Positions 55,321-63,524 of a DNA stretch of 64,000 bases are shown in pieces. The stretch spans positions 22,975 through 86,974 of the forward strand of contig NZ_POTX01000003.1 in assembly GCF_003236305.1 (NCBI RefSeq), read 5' to 3'. The translations under genes and the position numbers were made by a program. The notes under the pieces are model-generated. The model was given only the letters and a program-made list of their open reading frames with translations, was not told the origin of the DNA and made no database searches. Within the stretch, counting starts at the first letter, position 1; the number at the start of each line of letters is the position of its first letter. The stretch comes from Micromonospora endophytica (GTDB lineage: Bacteria > Actinomycetota > Actinomycetes > Mycobacteriales > Micromonosporaceae).

Positions 55321-55929
55321 CTCGGTGAGGGCGACCAGCGCGGTCATGTCACCGGTCCGCGACGCGTGCAGGAACGCGGTCAGCAACTTCGATCGCTGGT
55401 CCGGCGTACGGGGCGGCACGGCGCAGTCGCGCGCGGCCGCCAAGCGCGACCGGGCCCGATAGGTGAGCTGCCGGGCATACCCGTCGGTGCGGTCAAGGGC
55501 GGTGCCGATCTGTCGGTACGGCCACCCGAACGCCTCCCGCAGGAGGTAGGCGACCTGCTCCAGCGGCGTCAGCAGGCTCGCGAGCAAGGCGACGGCGGTA
55601 CGCACGTCCTCGGCGCGTTCGGCGAGGCGGGCGGGATCCTCGTCCGGTACCGGCAGGTTCTCCAGCCAGTCGCCGGCTGGCACGGACGGCCGCCGCCGGG
55701 CCGAGCGGATCGCACTGATCGACAACCGGCACGTCGTGAGGGAGAGGAAGGCCGGCGGATTGTCCACGATGCTGCGGTCGACACGCTGCCACCGCAGCCA
55801 CGCGTCCTGCACGATGTCCTCGGCGTCGGCGTGACGTCCGGCGATGTGCTGCGCGATGGCCAGCAGTCGAGCCCGTGCGGCGAGGAACTCGGGGAGACCG
55901 TCCGACCGGACCGGTGTTTCGGTGGACAT
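55315..55929 (-). CDS. ECF RNA polymerase sigma factor (SnoaL-tail type) lacking its C-terminal domain
   Basis: A 204-residue protein. Region 2 (FLAARARLLAIAQHIAGRHA, EDIVQDAWLRWQ) and region 4 (LTPLEQVAYLLREAFGWPYR, QLTYRARSRLAAAR) are intact. The linker PPRTPDQRSKLLTAFLHASR begins the SnoaL-like tail of ECF41/56/SigJ-type factors but stops after ALVALTEK, losing about 100 residues. In ECF41 factors the tail modulates activity. The truncation coincides with the end of the DUF422 pseudogene. Promoter P3 lies upstream. Confidence 0.8.
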   Translation of the reverse strand: MSTETPVRSDGLPEFLAARARLLAIAQHIAGRHADAEDIVQDAWLRWQRVDRSIVDNPPAFLSLTTCRLSISAIRSARRRPSVPAGDWLENLPVPDEDPARLAERAEDVRTAVALLASLLTPLEQVAYLLREAFGWPYRQIGTALDRTDGYARQLTYRARSRLAAARDCAVPPRTPDQRSKLLTAFLHASRTGDMTALVALTEK

Positions 55930-55967
55930 GTCGGGGCACCTTCCGTGGCGGGCGATCGGTGCGTCCG

Positions 55968-56009
55968 ACGCTAGGCAGCGGCAGTGCGCTGGCAGTGCCG
56001 TCCGAGTGT
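55968..56009 (-). promoter_or_regulatory. CACT-repeat promoter P3 (ECF sigma factor)
   Basis: On the minus strand ACACTC (56009-56004), GCACTG (55998-55993) and GCACTG (55987-55982) lie at an 11-bp period. There are 8 nt to the -10 TAGCGT (55973-55968). The sigma ATG follows 38 nt later. Confidence 0.75.
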
Positions 56010-56028
56010 CGACCGCCCGCGGCCGGGC

Positions 56029-57366
56029 TCAGGCGTGTTCTCCGGCTCTCGCCCGCTGCCGCAGGGCGTCGCGGGCGGCAACCTGTTGCGCGGTGATGAC
56101 GGCCTCCGAGCGGGATCGGCCCAGGAAACTGACCGCCCAACGCAGCAGCACGGTCGTCTTGTTGCGCAGGCCGTACAGGTACCAGACGTGCACGCCGTGC
56201 CAGATCAGCCACCCGGTGACGCCAGCCAGCCGGACGCGGCCGAGGTCGGCGATCGCGAAGAAGCGGGACACTGCGGCCAGGTTGCCCTTGTCGAAGTAGG
56301 CGAACGGCTTCCCGGCACGCGCACCGGCGCCGGTCAGACGGTGGGCGATCCGGCGTCCCGCGTACCGGCCGCCCTGGATGGCGACCTGGGCGACGCCGGG
56401 CAGGTGGTCCAGGCTCATGGCCTCGCCCAGCACGAAGATCTCGGGATGCCCGGGCACCGTGAGGTCCGGCTCGACGAGGATCCGACCGACCCGGTCGGTC
56501 GGGGCGCCGGTGGCCGCCGCGAGGCGCGCGGCCAGGCCGGTTCCGGACACGCCGGCGGCCCAGATCTTGGTCATGGCGTCCAGTGACCGCATACCGTCCG
56601 CCGTCTCGTATGCGACGTGGAGCGCGTCGAGGCCGACCACCCGCGCGCCGAGGCGGACATCCACTCCGATAGCGCGCAGGCGGCGCTCAGCCTTGGCCGA
56701 TAGCCGCGGATCGAACGTCGGCAGGACGCGGTCGACGGCGTCGAGCAGGACGATCCGGGCCTGCCGGGGATCGACGCGGCGGTACTGGCCCGGCAGGACG
56801 CGGTGGGCGATCTCGGCGATCTGGCCTGCCATCTCCACGCCGGTGGGCCCGCCGCCCACCACCGCGAAGGTGAGCCAGTGCTCCCGCTCGGCGGCATCGG
56901 CGGCGAGTTCGGCCATCTCGAAGGCGCCGAAGACTCGCCCACGAATTTCCAGCGCGTCGTCGACGCTCTTGAGGCCGGGCGCGTACGGGGCGAACTCGTC
57001 GTGACCGAAGTACGACTGGGTGGCGCCCGCGGCGACGATCAGCGTGTCGTAGGGCAGAACATGGGCCGAGGCGCCGTCACCCGCCTGTGCGGTGACCGTG
57101 CGGCCACGTGGGTCCAGGTCCGTCACCGTGCCGAGGACGAAGCTGAGGTTCTTCTGGCGCCTGACCGCCTCCCGCACGGACACCGCCACCTCGCCGGGGG
57201 AGAGGATGCCCGCGGCCACCTGATAGATCAGCGGCTCGAAGATGTGGTGGTTGGTGTTGTTGATCAGCGTCACGTCGACCGGTGCCCGCTTCAGGGCCCG
57301 AGCGGCGTACAACCCGCCGAACCCGGCGCCGACGATCACTACCCGGTGCCTCGCCTTACCCGTCAT
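56029..57366 (-). CDS. type II NADH dehydrogenase (NDH-2)-like FAD oxidoreductase
   Basis: A 445-residue protein with two nucleotide-binding motifs: GAGFGG at 13-18 for FAD and VVGGGPTGVE for NADH. NHHIFEPLIYQVAAGILSPG and the C-terminal AYFDKGNLAAVSRF are typical of bacterial NDH-2. The C terminus has an amphipathic/hydrophobic segment for membrane association (VTGWLIWHGVHVWYLYGL). It feeds electrons from NADH to quinone without proton pumping. GGAGGAGG precedes ATG 57366. Confidence 0.9.
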   Translation of the reverse strand: MTGKARHRVVIVGAGFGGLYAARALKRAPVDVTLINNTNHHIFEPLIYQVAAGILSPGEVAVSVREAVRRQKNLSFVLGTVTDLDPRGRTVTAQAGDGASAHVLPYDTLIVAAGATQSYFGHDEFAPYAPGLKSVDDALEIRGRVFGAFEMAELAADAAEREHWLTFAVVGGGPTGVEMAGQIAEIAHRVLPGQYRRVDPRQARIVLLDAVDRVLPTFDPRLSAKAERRLRAIGVDVRLGARVVGLDALHVAYETADGMRSLDAMTKIWAAGVSGTGLAARLAAATGAPTDRVGRILVEPDLTVPGHPEIFVLGEAMSLDHLPGVAQVAIQGGRYAGRRIAHRLTGAGARAGKPFAYFDKGNLAAVSRFFAIADLGRVRLAGVTGWLIWHGVHVWYLYGLRNKTTVLLRWAVSFLGRSRSEAVITAQQVAARDALRQRARAGEHA

Positions 57367-57385
57367 CCTGTTTCCTCCTCCGACG

Positions 57386-57416
57386 GCGGGTGGTGGACGG
57401 ACCACCCACCACCCGC
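57386..57416. terminator. hairpin between NDH-2 and the chimeric oxidoreductase gene
   Basis: GCGGGTGGT (57386-57394) and ACCACCCGC (57408-57416) are perfect 9-bp arms with a 13-nt loop, just downstream of the minus-strand stop at 57437. It may limit read-through into the NDH-2 gene. Confidence 0.45.
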
Positions 57417-57436
57417 GTGTGATGTCCCCGGCCCGA

Positions 57437-58117
57437 TCAGCCGTTGCGGCGGGCGGCCCTCTCGATGAACGACGCGGTGATCTCCGGCTGGGAGTAGAAC
57501 ACCGCGTGCGAGGCGCCCCTGACCGCCCACGTAGCACCCTTCGCCCGGTCGGCCATGAAGTACTGCACCGCCGCCGGAATGTTGCGGTCCCCGGTCGGCA
57601 CCAGGAAGTGGCTGGGAATGGTCTGCCAGGCATGCGGGCCGGCGGCGTTCTTGAGGTTGCTCATCGTCATCGCGTTGTTCAGCAGCTTGGTCAGCTGGCC
57701 GGTGCCGACCGGTCCCATCCGCACGACGGTGCGGGAGAACGTCTCGAAGATCGGCCGGCACCGCTCGTACGCTGCCGCCTCGCCTCCGACGAAGGTGGTC
57801 AGGGTTCGCGCCCGAGCCCCCGGGTCGCCGGTGCCGTGGTTGACCACGACGGTTCCGGGCCGTAGCCCGTCCAGCAGCTTCCGTTGGTCGAGCAGGTCGG
57901 CGATGTCATCGTCGTCGTCGCGTAGGCAGAGCAGCAGGACGTCCACTGCCGAGGCCAGACTCGCGACGCTGTCGTGCGCGTTGTACGGCGTGCCCTCCAG
58001 GATGGTCAGCGACGCCGGACGGCGAGCCCATAGGTGCAGCTCGTACCCGCCGTCGGCGACGGCCCGGGCCATCGGCGCGCCTTGGTCACCGAGCCCGATG
58101 AATCCCACGTTCGTCAT
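57437..58117 (-). pseudogene. chimera: 6PGDH-like NAD-binding protein fused to an alpha/beta-hydrolase tail
   Basis: Residues 1-150 are NAD_binding_2 (MTNVGFIGLGDQGAPMARAV; GTGDP; FVGGEAAAYERC; GPVGTGQLTKLLNNAMTMSN), but the SGG-containing segment between GTGDP and ARTLTTF is deleted. From NAAGPHAWQTIPSHFL onward the sequence is the end of an alpha/beta hydrolase (VPTGDRNIPAAVQYFMADRA, SHAVFYSQPEITASFI). Neither enzyme is complete. The frame stays open, so a protein could be made. The intact homologue of the front half is at 61281-62117. Confidence 0.7.
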
Positions 58118-58144
58118 TGTCATCCCCCTTCCGTGAGGGGCGGT

Positions 58145-59062
58145 TCAGCCGACCAGCTTCAGCGCCACGTCCCACAGCCGATCGGCGTTTCCCGGATCGA
58201 GCGCGTAGTCCGCCACGCCCCGGTGGTCGGCGAGGCGCTCGGTGACCACCGGCGCCTCGGCGCAGTCGTCGAAGTACCGGCCGCCGACGTGGTTGAGCAG
58301 CGGTGAGGCAGCCAGCAGCACCGAGGTGGCGGCGCCCTGCTGCGGCGTCTTACGCCGCTCCGGCGGTGTCCGCAACCCGCCGGTGTGCTTCTGCAGGCCG
58401 GTGGCGATCGCCCCCGGGTTCAACGCGTTGGCGTAGATGCCGTCGTCCGCCCAGCGGCGCGTCGCGGCCACCGCCAGCAGGACGTTCGCGGTCTTCGACT
58501 GGGCGTACGCGGTCAGCGGGTCGTAGGGCCGGAACAGGTAGTGCAGGTCGTCGAAGACCACCGGGCAGAACAGGTGTCCGGTGGAGGCCACCGACACCAC
58601 GCGGGCGCCCCGCGCGGCGGCCAACGCGTCGTGCAACCCGACGGTCAGGGCGAAATGCCCCATGAAGTTCGTGGCGAACTGCATCTCCCAACCCTGCGGG
58701 CTGCGTTCCAGTTCGGGCAGAGCCATGATCCCGGCGTTGTTGACCAGGACGTGCAGCGGCTGGTTCCATCCGGCCACGAACTGGCGTACAGAATCCTGGT
58801 CGGCCAGGTCCAGCTCACGGACGGTCACCCCGGCGTTGCCGGTGCTGGCGGTGATGTCGGCGGCGGCCTGCGCACCGGCGACGGGCCGCCGTACGGCCAG
58901 CACGACCTCCGCGCCGGCACCCGCCAGGGCCCGGGCGGTTTCGATGCCGATTCCCGCCGCACCACCGGTGACGAGCGCACGCCGGCCGGTGAGGTCCACC
59001 CCCTCGACGACCTCGGCGGCGGTCGAGGCGAAGCCGAACGGGGTATCGATTCGCTGCGTCAT
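58145..59062 (-). CDS. short-chain dehydrogenase/reductase
   Basis: A 305-residue SDR of the retinol-dehydrogenase/oxidoreductase-like type. It has cofactor motif TGGAAGIG at 32-39, NNAG in LVNNAGIMAL, catalytic S (SVASTGH) and YxxxK (YAQSK). GAGGAG precedes ATG 59062. It is divergent from an XRE/MmyB remnant, the usual partner regulator of this SDR group. Confidence 0.85.
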   Translation of the reverse strand: MTQRIDTPFGFASTAAEVVEGVDLTGRRALVTGGAAGIGIETARALAGAGAEVVLAVRRPVAGAQAAADITASTGNAGVTVRELDLADQDSVRQFVAGWNQPLHVLVNNAGIMALPELERSPQGWEMQFATNFMGHFALTVGLHDALAAARGARVVSVASTGHLFCPVVFDDLHYLFRPYDPLTAYAQSKTANVLLAVAATRRWADDGIYANALNPGAIATGLQKHTGGLRTPPERRKTPQQGAATSVLLAASPLLNHVGGRYFDDCAEAPVVTERLADHRGVADYALDPGNADRLWDVALKLVG

Positions 59063-59187
59063 GTCGCTCCTCAGGCGTTGACTGCTGATGTTCACCACCG
59101 TGCCGGGCCGCCCGGCAGTCAGCCGGAGTTTCCGCTTCTCGGGGTAATGCGAGGACCAGGCATACGAGTGGCACCTACGATGATCGG

Positions 59188-59395
59188 GTGACCAAGGCCG
59201 GCCGGCTCGGCGAATATCCGCGCGCCCGACGGGAGCTGATCGGCCCGGCGGACGTGGGTCTCCCGGTCCGGCGGTGAGGTCCGGACGTTCCACCACCCGA
59301 GAGCCGGCGAGCTGCGTCTGCGGTACGAGAAGCCCGCCATCACCGCATCCGCGGCGGCCCTGGCGAGCTATGGCCCGCGTCGCCGACCCGGAGGC
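59188..59395 (+). pseudogene. XRE/MmyB-type regulator reduced to its two ends
   Basis: From GTG 59188 the frame gives GRLGEYPRARRELIGPADVG LPV as two short blocks, matching the N terminus of MmyB-like HTH regulators (LGEFLRARREAVRPEDVGLP). At about 59270 it jumps out of frame into EVRTFHHPRAGELRLRYE, the MmyB C-terminal ligand-domain signature. Roughly 200 codons are deleted, including the HTH. Confidence 0.7.
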
Positions 59396-59417
59396 ATGAC
59401 CCCGCGACCTGCGCGCC

Positions 59418-60443
59418 TCACCCCGGGACCACGTACGGGAACGTGGCGCTGCGGACGTCCTCGGTCAGTCCGGCCGGTAGACCGGTGCCCACTGCCGAAT
59501 TGGTGACCAGCGAGAACATCACCTCCGGCGCGTTGTCGCCGAGCCCGCGACCGTTGATGTCGGTGAAACCGAACACCGCGGGCGTGCCGACCTGGTACGG
59601 AAGGGTGTCGGGCAGGATGCGTCGCACCACGTCGAGGGCATAGGCCTCCGGACGGGCGGTGGTGCCGAGCCGCCGGACGGCCGCGGCGACCTGACTCCGT
59701 ATCGATGAGGAGTAGCTTGCCCAGTCGTTCGCGGGATGGGTTTCGTTCGCGGCGCTGGCCGCCTCGCTGTCGGCGTCACGGAACAGCGGCCAGATCATCG
59801 GCATGCCGGCCCGGCTCGTCTGCCGCCAACCACCCGCGTCGGTGGCGAGCCGGGTCGTGCTCCACACCCGGATCATCCGATCGTCGAACAGGTGCGAATC
59901 GTGGTGCGGAACCCGCAGCACGATGCTCTGCACCGTGGAGCCCGCAAACGTGTTGGTCGCCGTCCCGGGTAGGAAACCCGTGATCGGTGCGTCCTTGCCG
60001 TGGATCGTGAGTTGATCCACCGCCGCGAGTTGACCGAGGTCCAGGAAGAAGGTCTCGGCGGCCCGGCCGGCCCACACCCGCACACCACCGGCGCCCATGT
60101 TCTGCTGCCCGGTGCGGCACCGGGCGATCTCCGCTCCCACGGCGCCGTCGTCAGCCGCGTCGTCCCCCTCCAGCCGGAACACTCGAAACGTCTGGTCGTC
60201 CACGCCGCCGGCGTCGAAGACGAAGCGGAACGCCAGATTCTCCACCGGTGAACCGTCCAGGTGAATCCGGATCTCGTAGCGCGCCTCGTCGTGAAAGCCC
60301 ACGGCCGCGCCCCCGGCCAGCGACGTCCGCGTGTTCACCACGAAGGCGGTCGCGTCCAGGTCGTCGAAGACGTATTGATCGGTGATGTTGAGCCGAGGAT
60401 CCCGTCGAGCTGCCGGCGAGTCGAGGTGATGTGACATGTGCAT
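59418..60443 (-). CDS. DUF4331 family protein
   Basis: A 341-residue protein starting MHMSHHLDSPAARRDPRLNI with TDQYVFDD, the typical DUF4331 N terminus. Later blocks include FDAGGVDDQTFRVFRLEGDD and the C-terminal GTPAVFGFTDINGRGLGDNA. No signal peptide is seen, though many homologues are exported. The function is unknown. It is transcribed from promoter P4. Confidence 0.8.
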   Translation of the reverse strand: MHMSHHLDSPAARRDPRLNITDQYVFDDLDATAFVVNTRTSLAGGAAVGFHDEARYEIRIHLDGSPVENLAFRFVFDAGGVDDQTFRVFRLEGDDAADDGAVGAEIARCRTGQQNMGAGGVRVWAGRAAETFFLDLGQLAAVDQLTIHGKDAPITGFLPGTATNTFAGSTVQSIVLRVPHHDSHLFDDRMIRVWSTTRLATDAGGWRQTSRAGMPMIWPLFRDADSEAASAANETHPANDWASYSSSIRSQVAAAVRRLGTTARPEAYALDVVRRILPDTLPYQVGTPAVFGFTDINGRGLGDNAPEVMFSLVTNSAVGTGLPAGLTEDVRSATFPYVVPG

Positions 60444-60488
60444 CCCATTCCTGTGAAAGCCCCGAAAGGCAGAACCTGCACCGTCATC

Positions 60489-60530
60489 ACGGTAGGAAGC
60501 GCCAGTGCGCGTTCACTGACGGAGCAGTGA
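60489..60530 (-). promoter_or_regulatory. CACT-repeat promoter P4 (DUF4331 gene)
   Basis: On the minus strand TCACTG (60530-60525), TCAGTG (60519-60514) and GCACTG (60508-60503) keep an 11-bp period. There are 8 nt to the -10 TACCGT (60494-60489), 45 nt before the start codon. Confidence 0.7.
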
Positions 60531-60719
60531 CGGTCCACGGCCCACCCGCGGCACTTCGTCGCACCCAGCCACGCGTCCGGCCGCGTACGCCGCGGAGCGG
60601 CTGTTACCTGACGTACCGAGCTCGCCAGCGATGCCCCCACCCCACCCAGATGGCAGCGGTGCTGGGGCGGGAGATGCGCCCATGGGCGGGTACCGTTGGC
60701 TGAGATCGGCAATCCGGAT

Positions 60720-60854
60720 ATGCACGCGATCTTGGCGTTCCTCAATGGGCCTGGCTACCAGGTCGACATCGACGTGCTGCATGCCGACCATCCCGAGATC
60801 GCTTGGATCAGCTTCGTCGAGTGGGCGCACCACACGTTCGGAGCCATTCCGTGA
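60720..60854 (+). CDS. small unidentified ORF in an eroded region
   Basis: A 44-residue frame (MHAILAFLNGPGYQVDIDVL then HADHPEIAWISFVEWAHHTF) with a possible TTG start at 60696. The composition looks protein-like rather than antisense, but no RBS is present and I do not recognise the family. It may be the tail of a deleted gene. The remaining sequence from 60855 to 61280 shows only the hydrolase fragment listed separately. Confidence 0.3.
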   Translation: MHAILAFLNGPGYQVDIDVLHADHPEIAWISFVEWAHHTFGAIP

Positions 60855-60968
60855 ACACTGCTGACGGCGGGCGTCGCCAGTGACGCCGCCTACGTGGAGG
60901 CGCTGCTCGACGGCAGTGCGTGCCCCGCCGCCGGAGACCGGCGACGGGCACACACTGGAGCCGGCCTG

Positions 60969-61048
60969 TCAGCTGGCGTAGAGGAACGGCGGCTTCGCAG
61001 TCGCATCAGCGAACTGCTGGGCGGCCGGTCCAGCACGATTTCCGACAT
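60969..61048 (-). pseudogene. N-terminal fragment of an alpha/beta hydrolase
   Basis: The minus strand begins ATG-SEIVLD and, after a one-base shift, reads PAAQQFADATAKPPFLY before a stop. This is almost the same as the N terminus of the intact esterase at 62424 (MAEIVLEPAAQEFAAETAKP). It is a truncated paralogue. Confidence 0.65.
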
Positions 61049-61280
61049 TTTCGGTCTCCACTTCTGAGGTGCGGCTACGGGGCGCCGCCGGCGGCGCGGA
61101 AAACGCCCCGGTGCTGACGCGGGACAGCCCGACTCGATGGCGTGGCAGCATGTGCCTGACACCTACCCGTCGTTCCACCGGGTCGTGGAGACCGCGCTGG
61201 AGGCCCTCGGGTGACAGCGCCGCCATGACCCGTACGGCACGCCGGCGGCCGGGCAGCACCCGCTGCCCGGCCGCCGACCG

Positions 61281-62117
61281 TCACCCCGCCAGGCGACGAA
61301 CGAGGCCCGGCAGCGCCTCCGCGCCGGCGATCGCCCGCTCGGTGAGCTCGTCGCCGCCGCCGAGCCCGGCGACGGCCCTACGGTGGAGGTCGACGTCGAC
61401 GAGTTGGAGCCGCCTGAGGCGCTCGGCGTTCTCCGTGGTGACCGTGCGGCCCAGCGACTGGAGGGCGACACTGGACCCGTTGCCCGCGCGGACGACGTCC
61501 ACCAGGGCGGGCAGGTCGACACCGAGTCGTCCGGCGACCTCGAACAACTCGGCGAGGTTCTGCTGGTTGGCCATCAGCAGCGTGTGGTCCAGCAGCCTTC
61601 CGAGCTGGCCGGCCCCGGGACCGCCGAGGTGGGCGACGGTCGTGGCGAAGGAGAGCAGGAGCGGACGTACGTAGGTGAACACGTCGGCGTCCCCGCCGAC
61701 CGTGATGGTCAACCGCTTCCCGACCGCCGCGGCGTGTCCGCCGCTGACCGGCGCGTCGAGCACCTCGACCCGGTGGGCCGAGGCGATCTCACTCAGCTCG
61801 GCCGCGAACGCCGGCAGTCCGGTGCCGTGGTTGACGAGCACCGCCCCGGGTTCGAGGGACGCCAGCAACCCCCCGGTCGTGGCGACCTCGCGTACGTCCG
61901 GATCGTCGTCGAGGCAGACCGCGACGATGTCACACACCGCGCCCAGGTCGGCGACGGTGTCGTGGGCGGTGAAGGGGAGACCGGCAAGGGCGGTCAGCGA
62001 CGCTTCCCGGCGGGCCCAGAGGTGCAGGGGATAGCCGGCTTCGGCGACCGCGCGGGCCATCGGCGCACCCAGGTCACCGAGGCCGATCCAACCGACCTCC
62101 GGTCGTAGCTCAAGCAC
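61281..62117 (-). CDS. NAD(P)-dependent 3-hydroxyisobutyrate dehydrogenase/imine reductase-like protein
   Basis: A 278-residue protein of full length. NADP-binding is in WIGLGDLGAPMA (residues 10-21), the substrate loop is DAPVSGGHAAA, and a C-terminal all-helical domain is present. The catalytic lysine of beta-hydroxyacid dehydrogenases (G-x-x-x-K-x-x-N) is replaced: GQLGRLLDHTL has Arg and Asp/His. This points to a different reaction, as in imine reductases. GTG 62117 is the start, with GGAAGGGAGAGG upstream. It is driven by promoter P5. Confidence 0.75.
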   Translation of the reverse strand: MLELRPEVGWIGLGDLGAPMARAVAEAGYPLHLWARREASLTALAGLPFTAHDTVADLGAVCDIVAVCLDDDPDVREVATTGGLLASLEPGAVLVNHGTGLPAFAAELSEIASAHRVEVLDAPVSGGHAAAVGKRLTITVGGDADVFTYVRPLLLSFATTVAHLGGPGAGQLGRLLDHTLLMANQQNLAELFEVAGRLGVDLPALVDVVRAGNGSSVALQSLGRTVTTENAERLRRLQLVDVDLHRRAVAGLGGGDELTERAIAGAEALPGLVRRLAG

Positions 62118-62187
62118 GGGACCTCTCCCTTCCGCAGCGGGCGACGGTCGCCTCGTCGCCGGCCGTCGACGGCGTGGTGATGCGCAT
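62110..62187 (-). CDS. 25-codon leader ORF ahead of the reductase gene
   Basis: The minus-strand ATG at 62187 follows ACAGGAGACAGCC and encodes MRITTPSTAGDEATVARCGR plus five residues. It ends 8 nt inside the reductase gene, which gives possible translational coupling. It may be the truncated start of a lost gene or a genuine leader. Confidence 0.3.
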   Translation of the reverse strand: MRITTPSTAGDEATVARCGRERSRA

Positions 62188-62253
62188 GGCTGTCTCCTGT
62201 CTGGTCGGTGTGGGTCCCGGCGCAGTCGGGACCGGCACGATCACCCTGCGCTC

Positions 62254-62284
62254 ACGCGATGCCGGACCAGTGCCGCACGAGTGC
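62254..62284 (-). promoter_or_regulatory. CACT-repeat promoter P5 (reductase operon)
   Basis: On the minus strand GCACTC (62284-62279) and GCACTG (62273-62268) are 11 bp apart. Eight nt separate the last repeat from TCGCGT (62259-62254), which occupies the -10 position. This is the weakest -10 of the six. Confidence 0.6.
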
Positions 62285-62343
62285 TGTCCGGCCTCGGCCA
62301 CGCCGAGCGGGCCGTCGGCGCCGGCGACCGCGGAAGTGTTCAC

Positions 62344-62385
62344 GCACTTGAACCGCACTGGGTCGGCACTGCTCGTGCCTAGCGT
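62344..62385 (+). promoter_or_regulatory. CACT-repeat promoter P6 (esterase gene)
   Basis: GCACTT at 62344, GCACTG at 62355 and GCACTG at 62366 lie at an 11-bp period. There are 8 nt to the -10 TAGCGT at 62380-62385. The esterase ATG is 38 nt further on. The spacing is identical to P3. Confidence 0.75.
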
Positions 62386-62423
62386 GGCCGACGACAGCCC
62401 ACGACGAACCTGGAGGATGTGTG

Positions 62424-63377
62424 ATGGCGGAGATCGTGCTGGAGCCCGCGGCTCAGGAATTCGCGGCGGAGACGGCGAAGCCCCCGCTGCTGTACGAGTT
62501 GACCCCGGTCGAGGCGCGCAAGGTGCTCGACGACGTTCAGGCGGGCCCGGTCGACGCGCCCGCGGTGGATGAGAGGTGGGTGACGGTGCCCGCCGCCGTG
62601 GGCGACGTCCGGGTGCGGATCGTCCGGCCGCGGGGCAGCACCGGCACCCTGCCCGTGGTGGTGTACGTGCACGGCGGCGGCTGGGTGCTCGGCAACGCCG
62701 GCACGCACGACCGCCTGGTACGGGAGATCTCCGCCGGTGTCGGCGCGGCGGTGGTGTTCGTCGAGTACACCCCGTCGCCCGACGCGCACTATCCGGTGGC
62801 GATCGAGCAGGTCTACGCCGCGGCGCGGTGGGTGACGGAGAAGGGCGCCGATGAAGGGCTCGACGCCGCCCGGATGGCGATCGCCGGTGACTCGGTCGGC
62901 GGCAACATGACCGCGGCGGTCACCATCCTGGCCAAGCGGCGCGGCGACGTGAGCTTCGTGCACCAGTCGATGTACTACCCGGTGACCGATGCACGGCAGG
63001 ACACCGAGTCGTACCAGCTGTTCCGGGACGGCCCGTTCCTGACGGCGAAGGGCATGGCCTGGTTCTGGGACAACTACGCTCCGGACACGTCGGTGCGCTC
63101 GGAGATCACCGCCTCGCCGAACCTCGCGTCCCCGCAGGATCTGCGGGGACTGCCCCCGGCCTACCTCTGCGTGGACGAGGCCGACGTGCTGCGTGACGAG
63201 GGCGAGGCGTACGCGGCCAAGCTGCGCGCCGCGGGCGTGCCGATCACGACCGTCCGGTACGACGGCATCTGCCACGACTTCATGATGCTCAACCCGCTGA
63301 AGGACACCCACGCGGCGAGGGGCGCGACGGCGCAGGCGATCGCCGTCCTTCGGCAGGCGCTCGGCACCACGGCCTGA
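62424..63377 (+). CDS. alpha/beta hydrolase of the hormone-sensitive lipase (HSL) family
   Basis: A 317-residue carboxylesterase. The HGGG oxyanion motif is at 83-86, the nucleophile is Ser157 in GDSVGG, the acid is in CVDEADVLRDEGE and the histidine in GICHDFMML. The start is ATG 62424 (preceded by GTG 62421), with GGAGG 8 nt upstream. It is followed at once by a perfect 16-bp hairpin. A truncated paralogue lies at 60969-61048. Confidence 0.85.
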   Translation: MAEIVLEPAAQEFAAETAKPPLLYELTPVEARKVLDDVQAGPVDAPAVDERWVTVPAAVGDVRVRIVRPRGSTGTLPVVVYVHGGGWVLGNAGTHDRLVREISAGVGAAVVFVEYTPSPDAHYPVAIEQVYAAARWVTEKGADEGLDAARMAIAGDSVGGNMTAAVTILAKRRGDVSFVHQSMYYPVTDARQDTESYQLFRDGPFLTAKGMAWFWDNYAPDTSVRSEITASPNLASPQDLRGLPPAYLCVDEADVLRDEGEAYAAKLRAAGVPITTVRYDGICHDFMMLNPLKDTHAARGATAQAIAVLRQALGTTA

Positions 63378-63378
63378 C

Positions 63379-63423
63379 CTGTCGTCCGGGGACCGAGGTG
63401 CCCTCCCGGTCCCCGGACGACAG
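63379..63423 (+). terminator. perfect 16-bp hairpin after the esterase gene
   Basis: Arms CTGTCGTCCGGGGACC and GGTCCCCGGACGACAG pair perfectly across a 13-nt loop. It starts 1 nt after the stop codon. No U-tract follows, as in many actinomycete I-shaped terminators. Confidence 0.75.
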
Positions 63424-63524
63424 GACCACTCCGATCATCGTGAGAGGTGGATCATGACGGTTGACGAGCGCCGAGGACGGGTGTCACCGGCATACGCCGG
63501 CCCGCCAGCCGGCTGCCCGCGACG

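Noticed and set aside
60513..60530. palindrome TCACTG-ACGGAG-CAGTGA as a TetR-type operator
   Set aside because: On the minus strand the same bases are explained better as two members of the 11-bp CACT repeat series shared by six promoters.
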